A stretch of DNA of 64,000 nucleotides from positions 1-64,000 of the forward strand of contig NZ_JAAALE010000003.1 in the NCBI RefSeq assembly GCF_009905735.1. Reading direction: 5' to 3'. Each line of letters begins with the position of its first letter. Positions within the stretch are counted from its first letter, which is position 1. This document shows positions 8,616 to 14,944 of this stretch, piece by piece. This stretch comes from Porphyrobacter sp. SLTP (GTDB lineage Bacteria; Pseudomonadota; Alphaproteobacteria; Sphingomonadales; Sphingomonadaceae). The translations under genes and the position numbers were made by a program. Under the pieces are notes generated by a model. It made no database searches. It saw only the letters and a program-made list of their open reading frames with translations, and had not been told where the DNA came from.

Positions 8616-9005
8616 CTAAAGCGGGGCGAACAGGCGGAAGCGGTATTCGAGCAGGGCGGCGCGGCGGTTGTCGGCGCGGGCCTCGCTGCGCGAGCGCAGG
8701 AAGCGGATCGAGGCGAGTTCGAAGCCCGGCTGGAACGGCGGCAAGTCGAGCACGCGCTGCTCAATCGCACTGAGCAGACCGGCATCGCCCGCCGTCAGAT
8801 CGGTGTGGCTTTCAAGTTCGAGCGCCACGCGCACCTCGCGGCCTGCGCGGTCCTTGGTGCCCCAGTCGATCGAGGCGCTGGCAGCAATGCCAAGCCACGG
8901 CGGGGTGGCGGAGAGGGGGGCCTCTTCCTCGATCGCGTTGATCGCTGCCAAGGCCGGATCGGCGGCCAGCCACGCGATCAGCGCGGCGCGCAGGTCATTT
9001 TCCAT
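8616..9005 (-). CDS. DUF3168 tail terminator/completion protein (g8-like)
   Basis: A 129-residue DUF3168 protein, the tail-terminator position in GTAs (RcGTA g8). The chosen ATG at 9005 is preceded by GGGAGACCCCCGCG, a strong ribosome binding site. The upstream in-frame extension overlaps other coding sequence. The N-terminal helix (ENDLRAALIAWLAADPALAAI) and the later strand EVRVALELESHTD are typical. It begins 11 bases inside the end of the small 56-codon gene upstream. Confidence 0.85.
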   Translation of the reverse strand: MENDLRAALIAWLAADPALAAINAIEEEAPLSATPPWLGIAASASIDWGTKDRAGREVRVALELESHTDLTAGDAGLLSAIEQRVLDLPPFQPGFELASIRFLRSRSEARADNRRAALLEYRFRLFAPL

Positions 9006-9165
9006 CGCGGGGGTCTCCCAACAGATCGGGCCACAGCGCGGCGGCCGAATGCCAGTCCGAGCGCGCTGCCGGTCGCCGCTTCGCGGCACGGAGCGCGGCG
9101 ATCCGCGCGGCGCGGGCGCGCAGGCGCTGCACCAGCCGGTCCGCTCGGGCCGAGGCGCGGATCAT
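8995..9165 (-). CDS. 56-residue basic protein at the g7 (stopper) position
   Basis: A short open frame with an ATG at 9165 overlapping the stop of the head-tail adaptor gene as ATGA, ending 11 bases inside the DUF3168 gene. The 56 residues are very Arg/Ala-rich (helical, strongly basic: MIRASARADRLVQRLRARAA at the start) with a short C-terminal tail containing WPDLLGDP. In RcGTA this position is occupied by g7, a head-completion/stopper protein of roughly twice the size. I see no clear similarity, so it may be a reduced g7 or an unrelated small gene. The overlaps on both sides argue that it is translated. Confidence 0.6.
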   Translation of the reverse strand: MIRASARADRLVQRLRARAARIAALRAAKRRPAARSDWHSAAALWPDLLGDPRDGK

Positions 9166-9719
9166 CCGAACCGCACCTCGCGCCAAGGCCGCCACAGGGC
9201 CGTGACGCTGGCAGGCGGGACGGCGCTGGCGCTGGTTTCGCCGTGGCCTTCGCGGTGGCGGAAGTGATGGGCGGCGAGGCGGATGATGCCATGCCGCAAG
9301 GGGGCGGGCAGTCCGCTCCAGTCCTCGGCGATCCCGACCACAAGTTGCAGCGCCAGACCTTGGCCTTCCAACGGGCGTTGCAGCTGGATGCAGGCCGAGC
9401 CTGCGATGCGCCATTCCAGCGCGTCCGTCAGCGCGGCGATCACCTCGCGGGTGTCGTCCGCTTTTATGAGCTCCGCGCCGGTCACCTCGCGAACCGGGCG
9501 GGAGACCAGCTCCTGCCATCCCCCCGCCAGCGGAATGATTTCCTCGACTGTTTGCTGAAGCGGCGTCTTGCCGGTGAAGGCTTCGCAGATGGTCAGGCTG
9601 GCATGGAGCAGTTGCCCAAGCGTCTCGTCGTCATTGGGGCGGCTGATCCCGAGCCAGTGCTTGAGCTCCGCCAGCGCAGCCTCGCCCGGCACCGGGGGCT
9701 GCACGATTATCCGCTGCAT
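9162..9719 (-). CDS. Head-tail adaptor/connector protein (g6-like)
   Basis: A 185-residue protein of the phage head-tail connector family (gp6/phiE125 gp8-like, RcGTA g6), forming the ring below the portal. I used the ATG at 9719 because it follows GGGAGACACCGCG. An ATG nine codons upstream has no such site. Seen: N-terminal PGEAALAELKHWLGI (helix 1 of connector proteins), DDETLGQLLHASLTICEAFTGK, then a central insertion and a C-terminal helix ending in WRPWREVRF. It overlaps the following 56-codon gene by 4 bases. A 149-base gap with a strong hairpin separates it from the capsid gene. Confidence 0.87.
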   Translation of the reverse strand: MQRIIVQPPVPGEAALAELKHWLGISRPNDDETLGQLLHASLTICEAFTGKTPLQQTVEEIIPLAGGWQELVSRPVREVTGAELIKADDTREVIAALTDALEWRIAGSACIQLQRPLEGQGLALQLVVGIAEDWSGLPAPLRHGIIRLAAHHFRHREGHGETSASAVPPASVTALWRPWREVRFG

Positions 9720-9753
9720 CGCGGTGTCTCCCAGTATGTGGTTCACACGAAAT

Positions 9754-9806
9754 GCGCCCGCATCGCTGGTGTCAGGCGGGGGAACGGCCTGAGGCGATGC
9801 GGGCGC
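9754..9806 (-). terminator. Long hairpin between capsid gene and head-tail adaptor gene
   Basis: A 13-base perfect inverted repeat (9754-9766 with 9794-9806, GCGCCCGCATCGC and its complement) encloses a second 6-base stem (9772-9777 with 9787-9792, TCAGGC/GCCTGA). On the minus strand it is followed only by ATTT, so it is not a classical terminator. It lies in the 149-base untranslated gap directly after the capsid stop. It may stabilise the 3' end of a capsid-rich message, cause partial termination, or mark an RNA processing site. Confidence 0.6.
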
Positions 9807-9868
9807 GAGAGCCCGGCGGCCGCGAAGGGGACACGCAGCCCGACGGGGGAGGAGGTCTGGCGCTGGGC

Positions 9869-11023
9869 CTAGAGCTCGATCTTCAGCAGCTTGATCGCGT
9901 TCGAATCGAGCACCTTCCCGCCGATCCGCTTGGTCGCGTAGAAGTGCACGAAGGGCTTGTTGGTGAAGGGATCGCGCAGCACCTGCGTGGCACCGCGCTC
10001 CGAGATCAGATAGCCGGAGCGGAAGTTACCGAAGGCAATCGGGAAGGTTCCGGCGGCGACATCAGGCATATCCTCGGCCTCGACCACCGGGTAGCCGAGC
10101 AAGCGGTCGGGCTGGCCTTCGACCAGACCCGGCTGCCAGAGAAATGCGCCATCCACCGTCTTGAGCTTGCGAATCGACGCCAAGGTCGCCGAGTTCATGA
10201 CGAAGACTGCGCCCTGGCGGTAACCGGCCTTGAGCAGATGGACCAGATCGATCAGCTTGGTGTCGGGCGTCGTGCCGAGCCCAGTGGCGTTGCCCGAGCC
10301 GACATATTGCAGCGTGCCGAAGGCGCGCGTGGCATCGGGGGTGATGGCTTTGGCGGCGGTGAGGAAGCCTTCAGGCTGATTGGTGCCCGTGCCCTTGACG
10401 AAGGCCGTGCCTTCGGCGCGCGCGAACTCGACCGCGATCTCGCTGGCGAGCCAGGTTTCAATGTCGAACCCGGCGTCGTCGAGCATCGCCTGGCTGGCTG
10501 CCGGATTGGCGTAGAGATCACCCATCGGCGGGGCGATTTCCGCGAATTTGGGCGTCCCGGTCTCAGGCCGCGCGGCAGCTTCGCTGACCCAGCCTGAGGC
10601 CGTGCCGCTGGTGGTGATCAGCTTGCGATAGCCTGCCGTCCCGGTCTGAACCACCTGCGCGATGGCGCGGATCGGGCTGATGCTGGTGAGCACATCTGCG
10701 ATCAGCGCATCGATCTGGCGCGGGACGGCAAAGCCGCCATCCGCCGCGACGACTCCAGTGACCGACTTCAATTCGGTCTCGCGCCCGCGCCGCAGATAGC
10801 CATCGACGAAGCTCTTGAGCTCGGGCGCGTCGGCGGCGGGGGCCGCGCCGCCCATCGCGGGACGGCTGGCCGCGCGGGCAACCTTGTCGAGCCGCGACTT
10901 CACCTCGTCAACATCGCCGCGCAGCGCGGTGATATCGGCTTCGGCCTGATCCTGCCGCGCCAAGAGGTCGAAGCTGGCGTCCAGCGGGTCGGTCGCGGTC
11001 GTCGGGGTGGGGGTATTGTCCAT
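9869..11023 (-). CDS. HK97-fold major capsid protein (g5-like)
   Basis: A 384-residue HK97-type major capsid protein that would build the GTA head. Residues 1-100 form a charged, helical delta-like scaffold region. The mature domain starts near VVAADGGFAVPRQI (about 92-105), with SPIRAIAQVVQTGTAGYRKLI and the family segment SGWVSEAAARPET. The C-terminal part has GYPVVEAEDMPDVAAGTFPIAFGN and FVHFYATKRIGGKV. Cleavage by the upstream-encoded protease probably removes the scaffold region. It is the only GTA gene set apart by untranslated gaps on both sides (79 and 149 bases), each with a hairpin. Confidence 0.93.
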   Translation of the reverse strand: MDNTPTPTTATDPLDASFDLLARQDQAEADITALRGDVDEVKSRLDKVARAASRPAMGGAAPAADAPELKSFVDGYLRRGRETELKSVTGVVAADGGFAVPRQIDALIADVLTSISPIRAIAQVVQTGTAGYRKLITTSGTASGWVSEAAARPETGTPKFAEIAPPMGDLYANPAASQAMLDDAGFDIETWLASEIAVEFARAEGTAFVKGTGTNQPEGFLTAAKAITPDATRAFGTLQYVGSGNATGLGTTPDTKLIDLVHLLKAGYRQGAVFVMNSATLASIRKLKTVDGAFLWQPGLVEGQPDRLLGYPVVEAEDMPDVAAGTFPIAFGNFRSGYLISERGATQVLRDPFTNKPFVHFYATKRIGGKVLDSNAIKLLKIEL

Positions 11024-11049
11024 GGGGCAGGGGCCTTTCGGTTGGGCAG

Positions 11050-11074
11050 AAAAAAGGCCGCCCCAGAGGCGGCC
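11050..11074 (-). terminator. Intrinsic-terminator-like hairpin inside the GTA operon, before the capsid gene
   Basis: On the minus strand a perfect 7-base stem (GGCCGCC at 11056-11062 with its complement at 11068-11074, loop of 5) is followed immediately by six T residues (11055-11050). This is a textbook Rho-independent terminator placed between the prohead protease stop (11103) and the capsid start (11023). Transcripts from the GTA promoter must read through it to express any gene after g4. Confidence 0.75.
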
Positions 11075-11102
11075 GGTGGAAAGGGGGTTGGGGCCGGCGC
11101 GC

Positions 11103-11510
11103 TCAGGCGACCAGATGGACCCGCGCCAGATGGTGGAGCGGGTTGGTCACAAGACTGACCTCGAACAGGTCGATCTCCAGCAATTCGCGCCCCGCCGCCG
11201 ATTGCCGCGCTGCGCGGGTGCGGAAGCCGAAGCTGAGGCCGTTGACGTGGCCCGCCGCCAGCAGATGCGCCGCGCGGCTATCGGGCCGGTCGATCCGGGC
11301 GATAACGCGCAGGCCGCGATCATCCTCGGCAGCCTGTTCGATCACGCCAATCGGCTGATCTGGTCGGTGTTGCCAGAAAAGCGGCAGCGGCTGCTCACGC
11401 GCCGCGAGTGTGCGGGCAAAGGCGCCGCGCCGGATCGTGTCGCGCCCGGCATCGGCAATGTCGAACAGGGCGGCGTAGCCGGCAAAGCGCAGCGGGGCGG
11501 ACGCGCTCAC
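11103..11510 (-). CDS. HK97 family prohead protease (g4-like)
   Basis: A 135-residue HK97-type prohead (maturation) protease. The GTG at 11510 overlaps the stop of the preceding gene (GTGA), which fits the 4-base coupling used throughout this operon. The longer upstream reading runs through the previous gene. Seen: the N-terminal strand LRFAGYAALFD, RRGAFARTL, the catalytic His region PLFWQHRPDQPIG, and the Ser-containing motif GLSFGFRT followed by LFEVSLVTNP. These match the U35 family. It cleaves the capsid protein scaffold domain. Confidence 0.88.
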   Translation of the reverse strand: MSASAPLRFAGYAALFDIADAGRDTIRRGAFARTLAAREQPLPLFWQHRPDQPIGVIEQAAEDDRGLRVIARIDRPDSRAAHLLAAGHVNGLSFGFRTRAARQSAAGRELLEIDLFEVSLVTNPLHHLARVHLVA

Positions 11511-11812
11511 AGCCGGTCCCACATGCCGAACCGCACGGCGATCCCGATCAGCAGCACGGCGAGCGCGCCGCGCACGATCCAGTCCACCAGTGCCTTCCAC
11601 GCGCTGGTCTTGGCATCGCGCCACGCCCGCAGCAGCTCGCGCAGTTCGACAAGATCACCCTCAGCGCCCGCATCGCCAAGCCCGAGCCGTTCCAGTGCAC
11701 GGTCAGTGGCGAGCACGCTCGTCTCCTCGATGATGGCGCGCAAGGTGACCACTTCGGCCCCTTCTTCGCGCGCCTGCGCCATCAGGCTGGCGAGGATGTC
11801 TTCTCGGCTCAT
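11507..11812 (-). CDS. Small GTA protein with C-terminal membrane segment (g3.5-like, DUF6127 type)
   Basis: A 101-residue protein between portal and protease genes, the location of RcGTA g3.5. Residues 1-70 are helical and acidic/polar (LASLMAQAREEGAEVVTLRA, then an Arg/Glu helix), and residues about 76-96 are a single hydrophobic segment (IVRGALAVLLIGIAV). It overlaps the portal stop by 4 bases and the protease start by 4 bases. Its function is unknown. Conservation of its position and its anchor suggest a role in assembly at the membrane. Confidence 0.78.
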   Translation of the reverse strand: MSREDILASLMAQAREEGAEVVTLRAIIEETSVLATDRALERLGLGDAGAEGDLVELRELLRAWRDAKTSAWKALVDWIVRGALAVLLIGIAVRFGMWDRL

Positions 11813-12966
11813 GGGGCAGTCTCCTCAGGCGGCAGGCCCAGCATCTGGCGCTTTTCAGCGCGGTTCAGGAAATCGGCGTCCGCGACCTGCGACCACAGGC
11901 GCTCACGGTCTTCCGAAAGGGCTGGTACCCGGTCGAGATCGATCCTGAGCTCGGCGTCCGGGAACCACAGGGCGAGGCCTTCGCGCAGGGCGGCAAACAG
12001 CTTTTCGGCGAGTGGCAGCAGGGTCAGCCGCCACAGCGCGCGGCTCGCCTCGCGGTAATTGGCGTAGGTGTTGTCACCCGGCAGGCCGAGCAGCATCGGC
12101 GGCACGCCAAACGCCAGCGCGATATCACGCGCCGCCGCGCTCTTGAGTGTCGCAAAGTCCATGTCCGCAGGCGTCAACGCCATGCTCTGCCACTTGAGCC
12201 CGCCGTCGAGCAGCATCGGGCGACCTGCATTGACCGCGCCCGAAAAGGCCACGTCGAGCTCGCGCTTCAGCCGGTCGAACTGTTCGAGCGTCAGCGCCGC
12301 GCCGTCGCCCGAGTCGTAAACCAGCGCCCCCGAAGGCCGCGCCGCATTCTCCAGGAGCGCACGGTTCCAGACGGTCGCCGCATTGTGGATCAGCACCGCC
12401 TGCCACGCCGCCTGAAGCGCGCCTGCGCCACGGTGATCGTCAAGCGGGTGCATCGTGCGGATCGCGATCACGCCGGGCCACCCGTCCTCATCCTCGATCG
12501 GCAGGCGGCTGGTGTGGCCGCCGACGATGTAATCATAGCCGCACGGCCAGCCATTGTGATCAAGCACCACCTTGACCCGATCCGGGCGCAACGCGAACAG
12601 CTCGACCGGCGTGCCGCTCGCATCCTTGAGAATCTGAACATAGCCATTGCCATGCAGCAGCAGGTTGGCCGCCAACGTTTCGATCAGCGATTGGCCCGCG
12701 CTGGTCGCCGTCACCAGCGCAGCCAGACGCGGGTCGGAGCATTGCAGCGGTGCCTGTCCGACCCCCTCGGCCAGCAGCCGCACGGAACGCTGGGCAATCG
12801 GATTGGCCAGGAACCCCTCGGTGATGGCCTTGGCATAATCATAGCCGCGCAGCCCCGGACCGGGATCGAACGTCGGCGGCCAGCCCTGCATGGCGCCATG
12901 CGCCAGCGGCACGCGGGTACGCTCCCCGCCCTTGAAGGCGGAGAGGATAGTGTCGAGCAAAGCCAT
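11809..12966 (-). CDS. HK97 family portal protein (g3-like)
   Basis: A 385-residue portal protein forming the dodecameric DNA entry/exit ring of the head. The ATG at 12966 follows GAAGGAACTGCG. The extra upstream reading frame overlaps the terminase gene and was rejected. Seen: N-terminal FKGGERTRVPLAHG, the segment NPIAQRSVRLLAEGVGQAPL (wing/stem entry), LLLHGNGYVQIL, and the C-terminal DIALAFGVPPMLLGLPGDNTYANYREA, a near-invariant portal signature. It starts 14 bases after the terminase stop. Confidence 0.93.
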   Translation of the reverse strand: MALLDTILSAFKGGERTRVPLAHGAMQGWPPTFDPGPGLRGYDYAKAITEGFLANPIAQRSVRLLAEGVGQAPLQCSDPRLAALVTATSAGQSLIETLAANLLLHGNGYVQILKDASGTPVELFALRPDRVKVVLDHNGWPCGYDYIVGGHTSRLPIEDEDGWPGVIAIRTMHPLDDHRGAGALQAAWQAVLIHNAATVWNRALLENAARPSGALVYDSGDGAALTLEQFDRLKRELDVAFSGAVNAGRPMLLDGGLKWQSMALTPADMDFATLKSAAARDIALAFGVPPMLLGLPGDNTYANYREASRALWRLTLLPLAEKLFAALREGLALWFPDAELRIDLDRVPALSEDRERLWSQVADADFLNRAEKRQMLGLPPEETAP

Positions 12967-12980
12967 CGCAGTTCCTTCGG

Positions 12981-14321
12981 TTAGATCTGCCGCACGCTGG
13001 GGCGAAGCTGGCGCCCCAGCAGCAATTCGGTGAGCGCCCAGACGGCGGCATCGGCGCGGTCGGGGCTGTTGCCGGGGCCGGCGTAGGTGCCGCCCACCAG
13101 CAAGCCGCACAGCTGGTCCTCCAGCCGCGCGAACACGCCCACATGCCGCACGCGCCCGGCAGCATAGAGCGCCGCGACCGGCTCGGCCCGGGCGACCTTG
13201 CCGCGGCTCGCGTGCACCAGCTTGACCGGCAGCGCCTGATCGGCGGCGCGCAGCACGCTTTCGACCATCGCGCCGCCCTGATTGGCTTCGGCCACCACGC
13301 GGTCGGCGTTCCATTCGCGTGCGCTATCGGCCACCCGCTCAGCCCATTCGGCCGGAGCCGCGCCGCTCACCGAGCAATCGGCCAGCACCCGCGCGATCCC
13401 GTCTTGCCCGAGTGCAGCGACGATGATCCCGCATTCGTCGCCGCGCGTGCTGGCGGGTGGGTCGACCGCGACCACGATCCGCACGGCTTCCGGCACCGGG
13501 CCCTGTTCGCGGGCCTGTTCGAGCAGCCAGCGGGTCCACAACGCGCCTTCGACATCTTCCAGCAACTCGCCGTCGATCTCCTGCCGGGCCAACTGCGTTC
13601 CGCCGAATTCGCTGGTGATCGCGTCGATAAAGCGGTCGGGCAGGCGGCCGATATTGTCGTCCGTCGTGCCGCGGCTGATAACGACCTCGCCCGTCTCAGC
13701 GGCTTGCTTCACCAGACGCTGCACCAGAGGCACGGCGCGCGGCGTCGTGGTGACGGTGATGCGCGGGTTCTGACCCAGGCGAAGGCCGAGCAGCAGGTTC
13801 TCCCAGCACCGCGTCGCCCGGTCGTGCGCCAGCGGCCACTTGCCGATCTCGTCACACCAAGCGTGGCTGTGCTGCGGACCGCGCAAGCTGTCGGGCTCGG
13901 CGGCCGAGAACAATTGCGCCTGCGCTCCGCTGCGGAACCGGATGCGATGCAGAGACGGCTCGAAGAGCGGGCGGTGATTCGGGCGGTAGATCGCCAGCAA
14001 CCCGCTTTCACCCTCGACCATCACCGCGCGCGCCTCGGCCAGCGAGGATGAGACCAGCGCGATGCGGGCATCGGGATTGGCATCGGCGATCATCCGCACC
14101 CATTCAGCGCCCGAGCGGGTCTTGCCGAAGCCGCGCCCGGCCATGATCATCCACACCCGCCAGTCGCCTTCGGGCGGCAATTGCTCGGGCCGGGCAACGT
14201 AATTCCACAGATATTTGAAGGCGTTCCGTTCAGTCTGGTCGAGCTTCTCGCTGAGTTCGCGGCGAGCTCTGGGGCCCTTCTTGTTGTCCTTGTGGATCAT
14301 CCATTCGAACGGCTCGCTCAT
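12981..14321 (-). CDS. Terminase large subunit (g2-like packaging ATPase/nuclease)
   Basis: A 446-residue DNA packaging motor. The N-terminal ATPase has Walker A AGRGFGKT (61-68) and Walker B with HAWCDEIGKW (153-162, Asp157-Glu158). A coupling-type motif TTTPRAVPL lies at 191-199. The C-terminal RNase H-like nuclease has the first acidic residue in VVAVDPPAS (Asp287), a second in VVAEANQGG (342-350), and a third probably in DRADAAVW near 427-434. All catalytic acids appear intact. GTA terminases package host DNA headfuls without sequence specificity. The start overlaps the small terminase stop by 4 bases. Confidence 0.94.
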   Translation of the reverse strand: MSEPFEWMIHKDNKKGPRARRELSEKLDQTERNAFKYLWNYVARPEQLPPEGDWRVWMIMAGRGFGKTRSGAEWVRMIADANPDARIALVSSSLAEARAVMVEGESGLLAIYRPNHRPLFEPSLHRIRFRSGAQAQLFSAAEPDSLRGPQHSHAWCDEIGKWPLAHDRATRCWENLLLGLRLGQNPRITVTTTPRAVPLVQRLVKQAAETGEVVISRGTTDDNIGRLPDRFIDAITSEFGGTQLARQEIDGELLEDVEGALWTRWLLEQAREQGPVPEAVRIVVAVDPPASTRGDECGIIVAALGQDGIARVLADCSVSGAAPAEWAERVADSAREWNADRVVAEANQGGAMVESVLRAADQALPVKLVHASRGKVARAEPVAALYAAGRVRHVGVFARLEDQLCGLLVGGTYAGPGNSPDRADAAVWALTELLLGRQLRPSVRQI

Positions 14322-14794
14322 CCGGATTTTCCTTTGACTGCATCCTGGCGCGCCATGCGTCGCCGAATGTCCTCGATCTTGCGGTCGATCGAGGCGCGGA
14401 CTTCCTCGGCACTGACATCGCGCACCTGGCTGGCCCCGCGCGCGGCATTGTCACGGTGCGCGGTGAGCAGGCGGATCGCATTGGCAAAGTCGAACTTTCC
14501 GTCATCGATGGTCTTCGCGTCGCCTTCGCGCAGGCGCCGGACCACTTCCATTTCGAGATGCAGATAGCCTTCGGCCAGCGCCACCAGCCACTGGCGGGCG
14601 AATTCGGCCTCTTCGCGGCGCACCTTGTAGGCACGGCTGATGCTGATTCCGGCCTTCCGGGCGGACAAGGTCACGTTCGACGTTTCGGCGAGGTGGTCGA
14701 GAAACAGGCGACGCCAGTTGTTGTTGATGCGATCGCCTTCGCCAAGCTTGAGAGACGGGCGGATGGCGATACGCTTGCCGGGACTTCTGGCCAT
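14318..14794 (-). CDS. GTA terminase small subunit (g1-like)
   Basis: A 158-residue protein at the head of the GTA operon. I chose the ATG at 14794 because it follows GGAGACACCCCC. An earlier in-frame ATG at 14821 lies within the base of the leader hairpin and has no ribosome binding site. An N-terminal helix-turn-helix-like region (NVTLSARKAGISISRAYKVR, about residues 39-58) and a long basic C-terminal helical region are visible, as in small terminases. In GTAs this subunit lacks specific pac recognition and helps the motor package random DNA. Confidence 0.85.
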   Translation of the reverse strand: MARSPGKRIAIRPSLKLGEGDRINNNWRRLFLDHLAETSNVTLSARKAGISISRAYKVRREEAEFARQWLVALAEGYLHLEMEVVRRLREGDAKTIDDGKFDFANAIRLLTAHRDNAARGASQVRDVSAEEVRASIDRKIEDIRRRMARQDAVKGKSG

Positions 14795-14819
14795 GGGGGT
14801 GTCTCCCGCCGCGAACACC

Positions 14820-14854
14820 AAAAAGGCGGCACTTCCGCTGGGAAGGCCGCCTTG
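14820..14854 (-). terminator. Strong intrinsic terminator in the leader upstream of the first GTA gene
   Basis: On the minus strand AAGGCGGC / GCCGCCTT (outer stem 14826-14831 with 14847-14852, plus AA/TT) encloses a second 5-base stem (14833-14837 with 14842-14846) with a 4-base loop and one bulged base. It is followed by six T residues (14825-14820). It ends 26 bases before the small terminase ATG and lies about 30 bases after the -10 box of the candidate GTA promoter. It can therefore act as a leader attenuator as well as the terminator of the spt gene upstream. Confidence 0.8.
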
Positions 14855-14884
14855 TGGCGAATCGCTATTTCTCGACTATGCCTA

Positions 14885-14913
14885 TTTCTAACCAGATAGC
14901 GTCACGATGTCAA
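14885..14913 (-). promoter_or_regulatory. Candidate sigma-70-type promoter for the GTA operon, with flanking TAACCA repeats
   Basis: Minus strand: perfect -35 TTGACA (14913-14908), 17-base spacer, -10 TAGAAA (14890-14885). Expected start of transcription is near 14878. Two direct copies of TAACCA (plus strand 14889-14894 and 14920-14925) lie exactly 31 bases, about three helical turns, apart. The outer one is part of a palindrome AACCA-ATA-TGGTT (14921-14933) just upstream of the -35. The repeats resemble half-sites described for CtrA (TTAACCAT-like), but an activator such as a GafA/GafY homologue is equally possible. Confidence 0.6.
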
Positions 14914-14944
14914 GAGAAATAACCAATATGGTTCGCTAGCGGGG

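Noticed and set aside
890..14794. Active prophage
   Set aside because: No integrase, repressor, replication, lysis or attachment-site features. The gene set, order and small size are those of a gene transfer agent.
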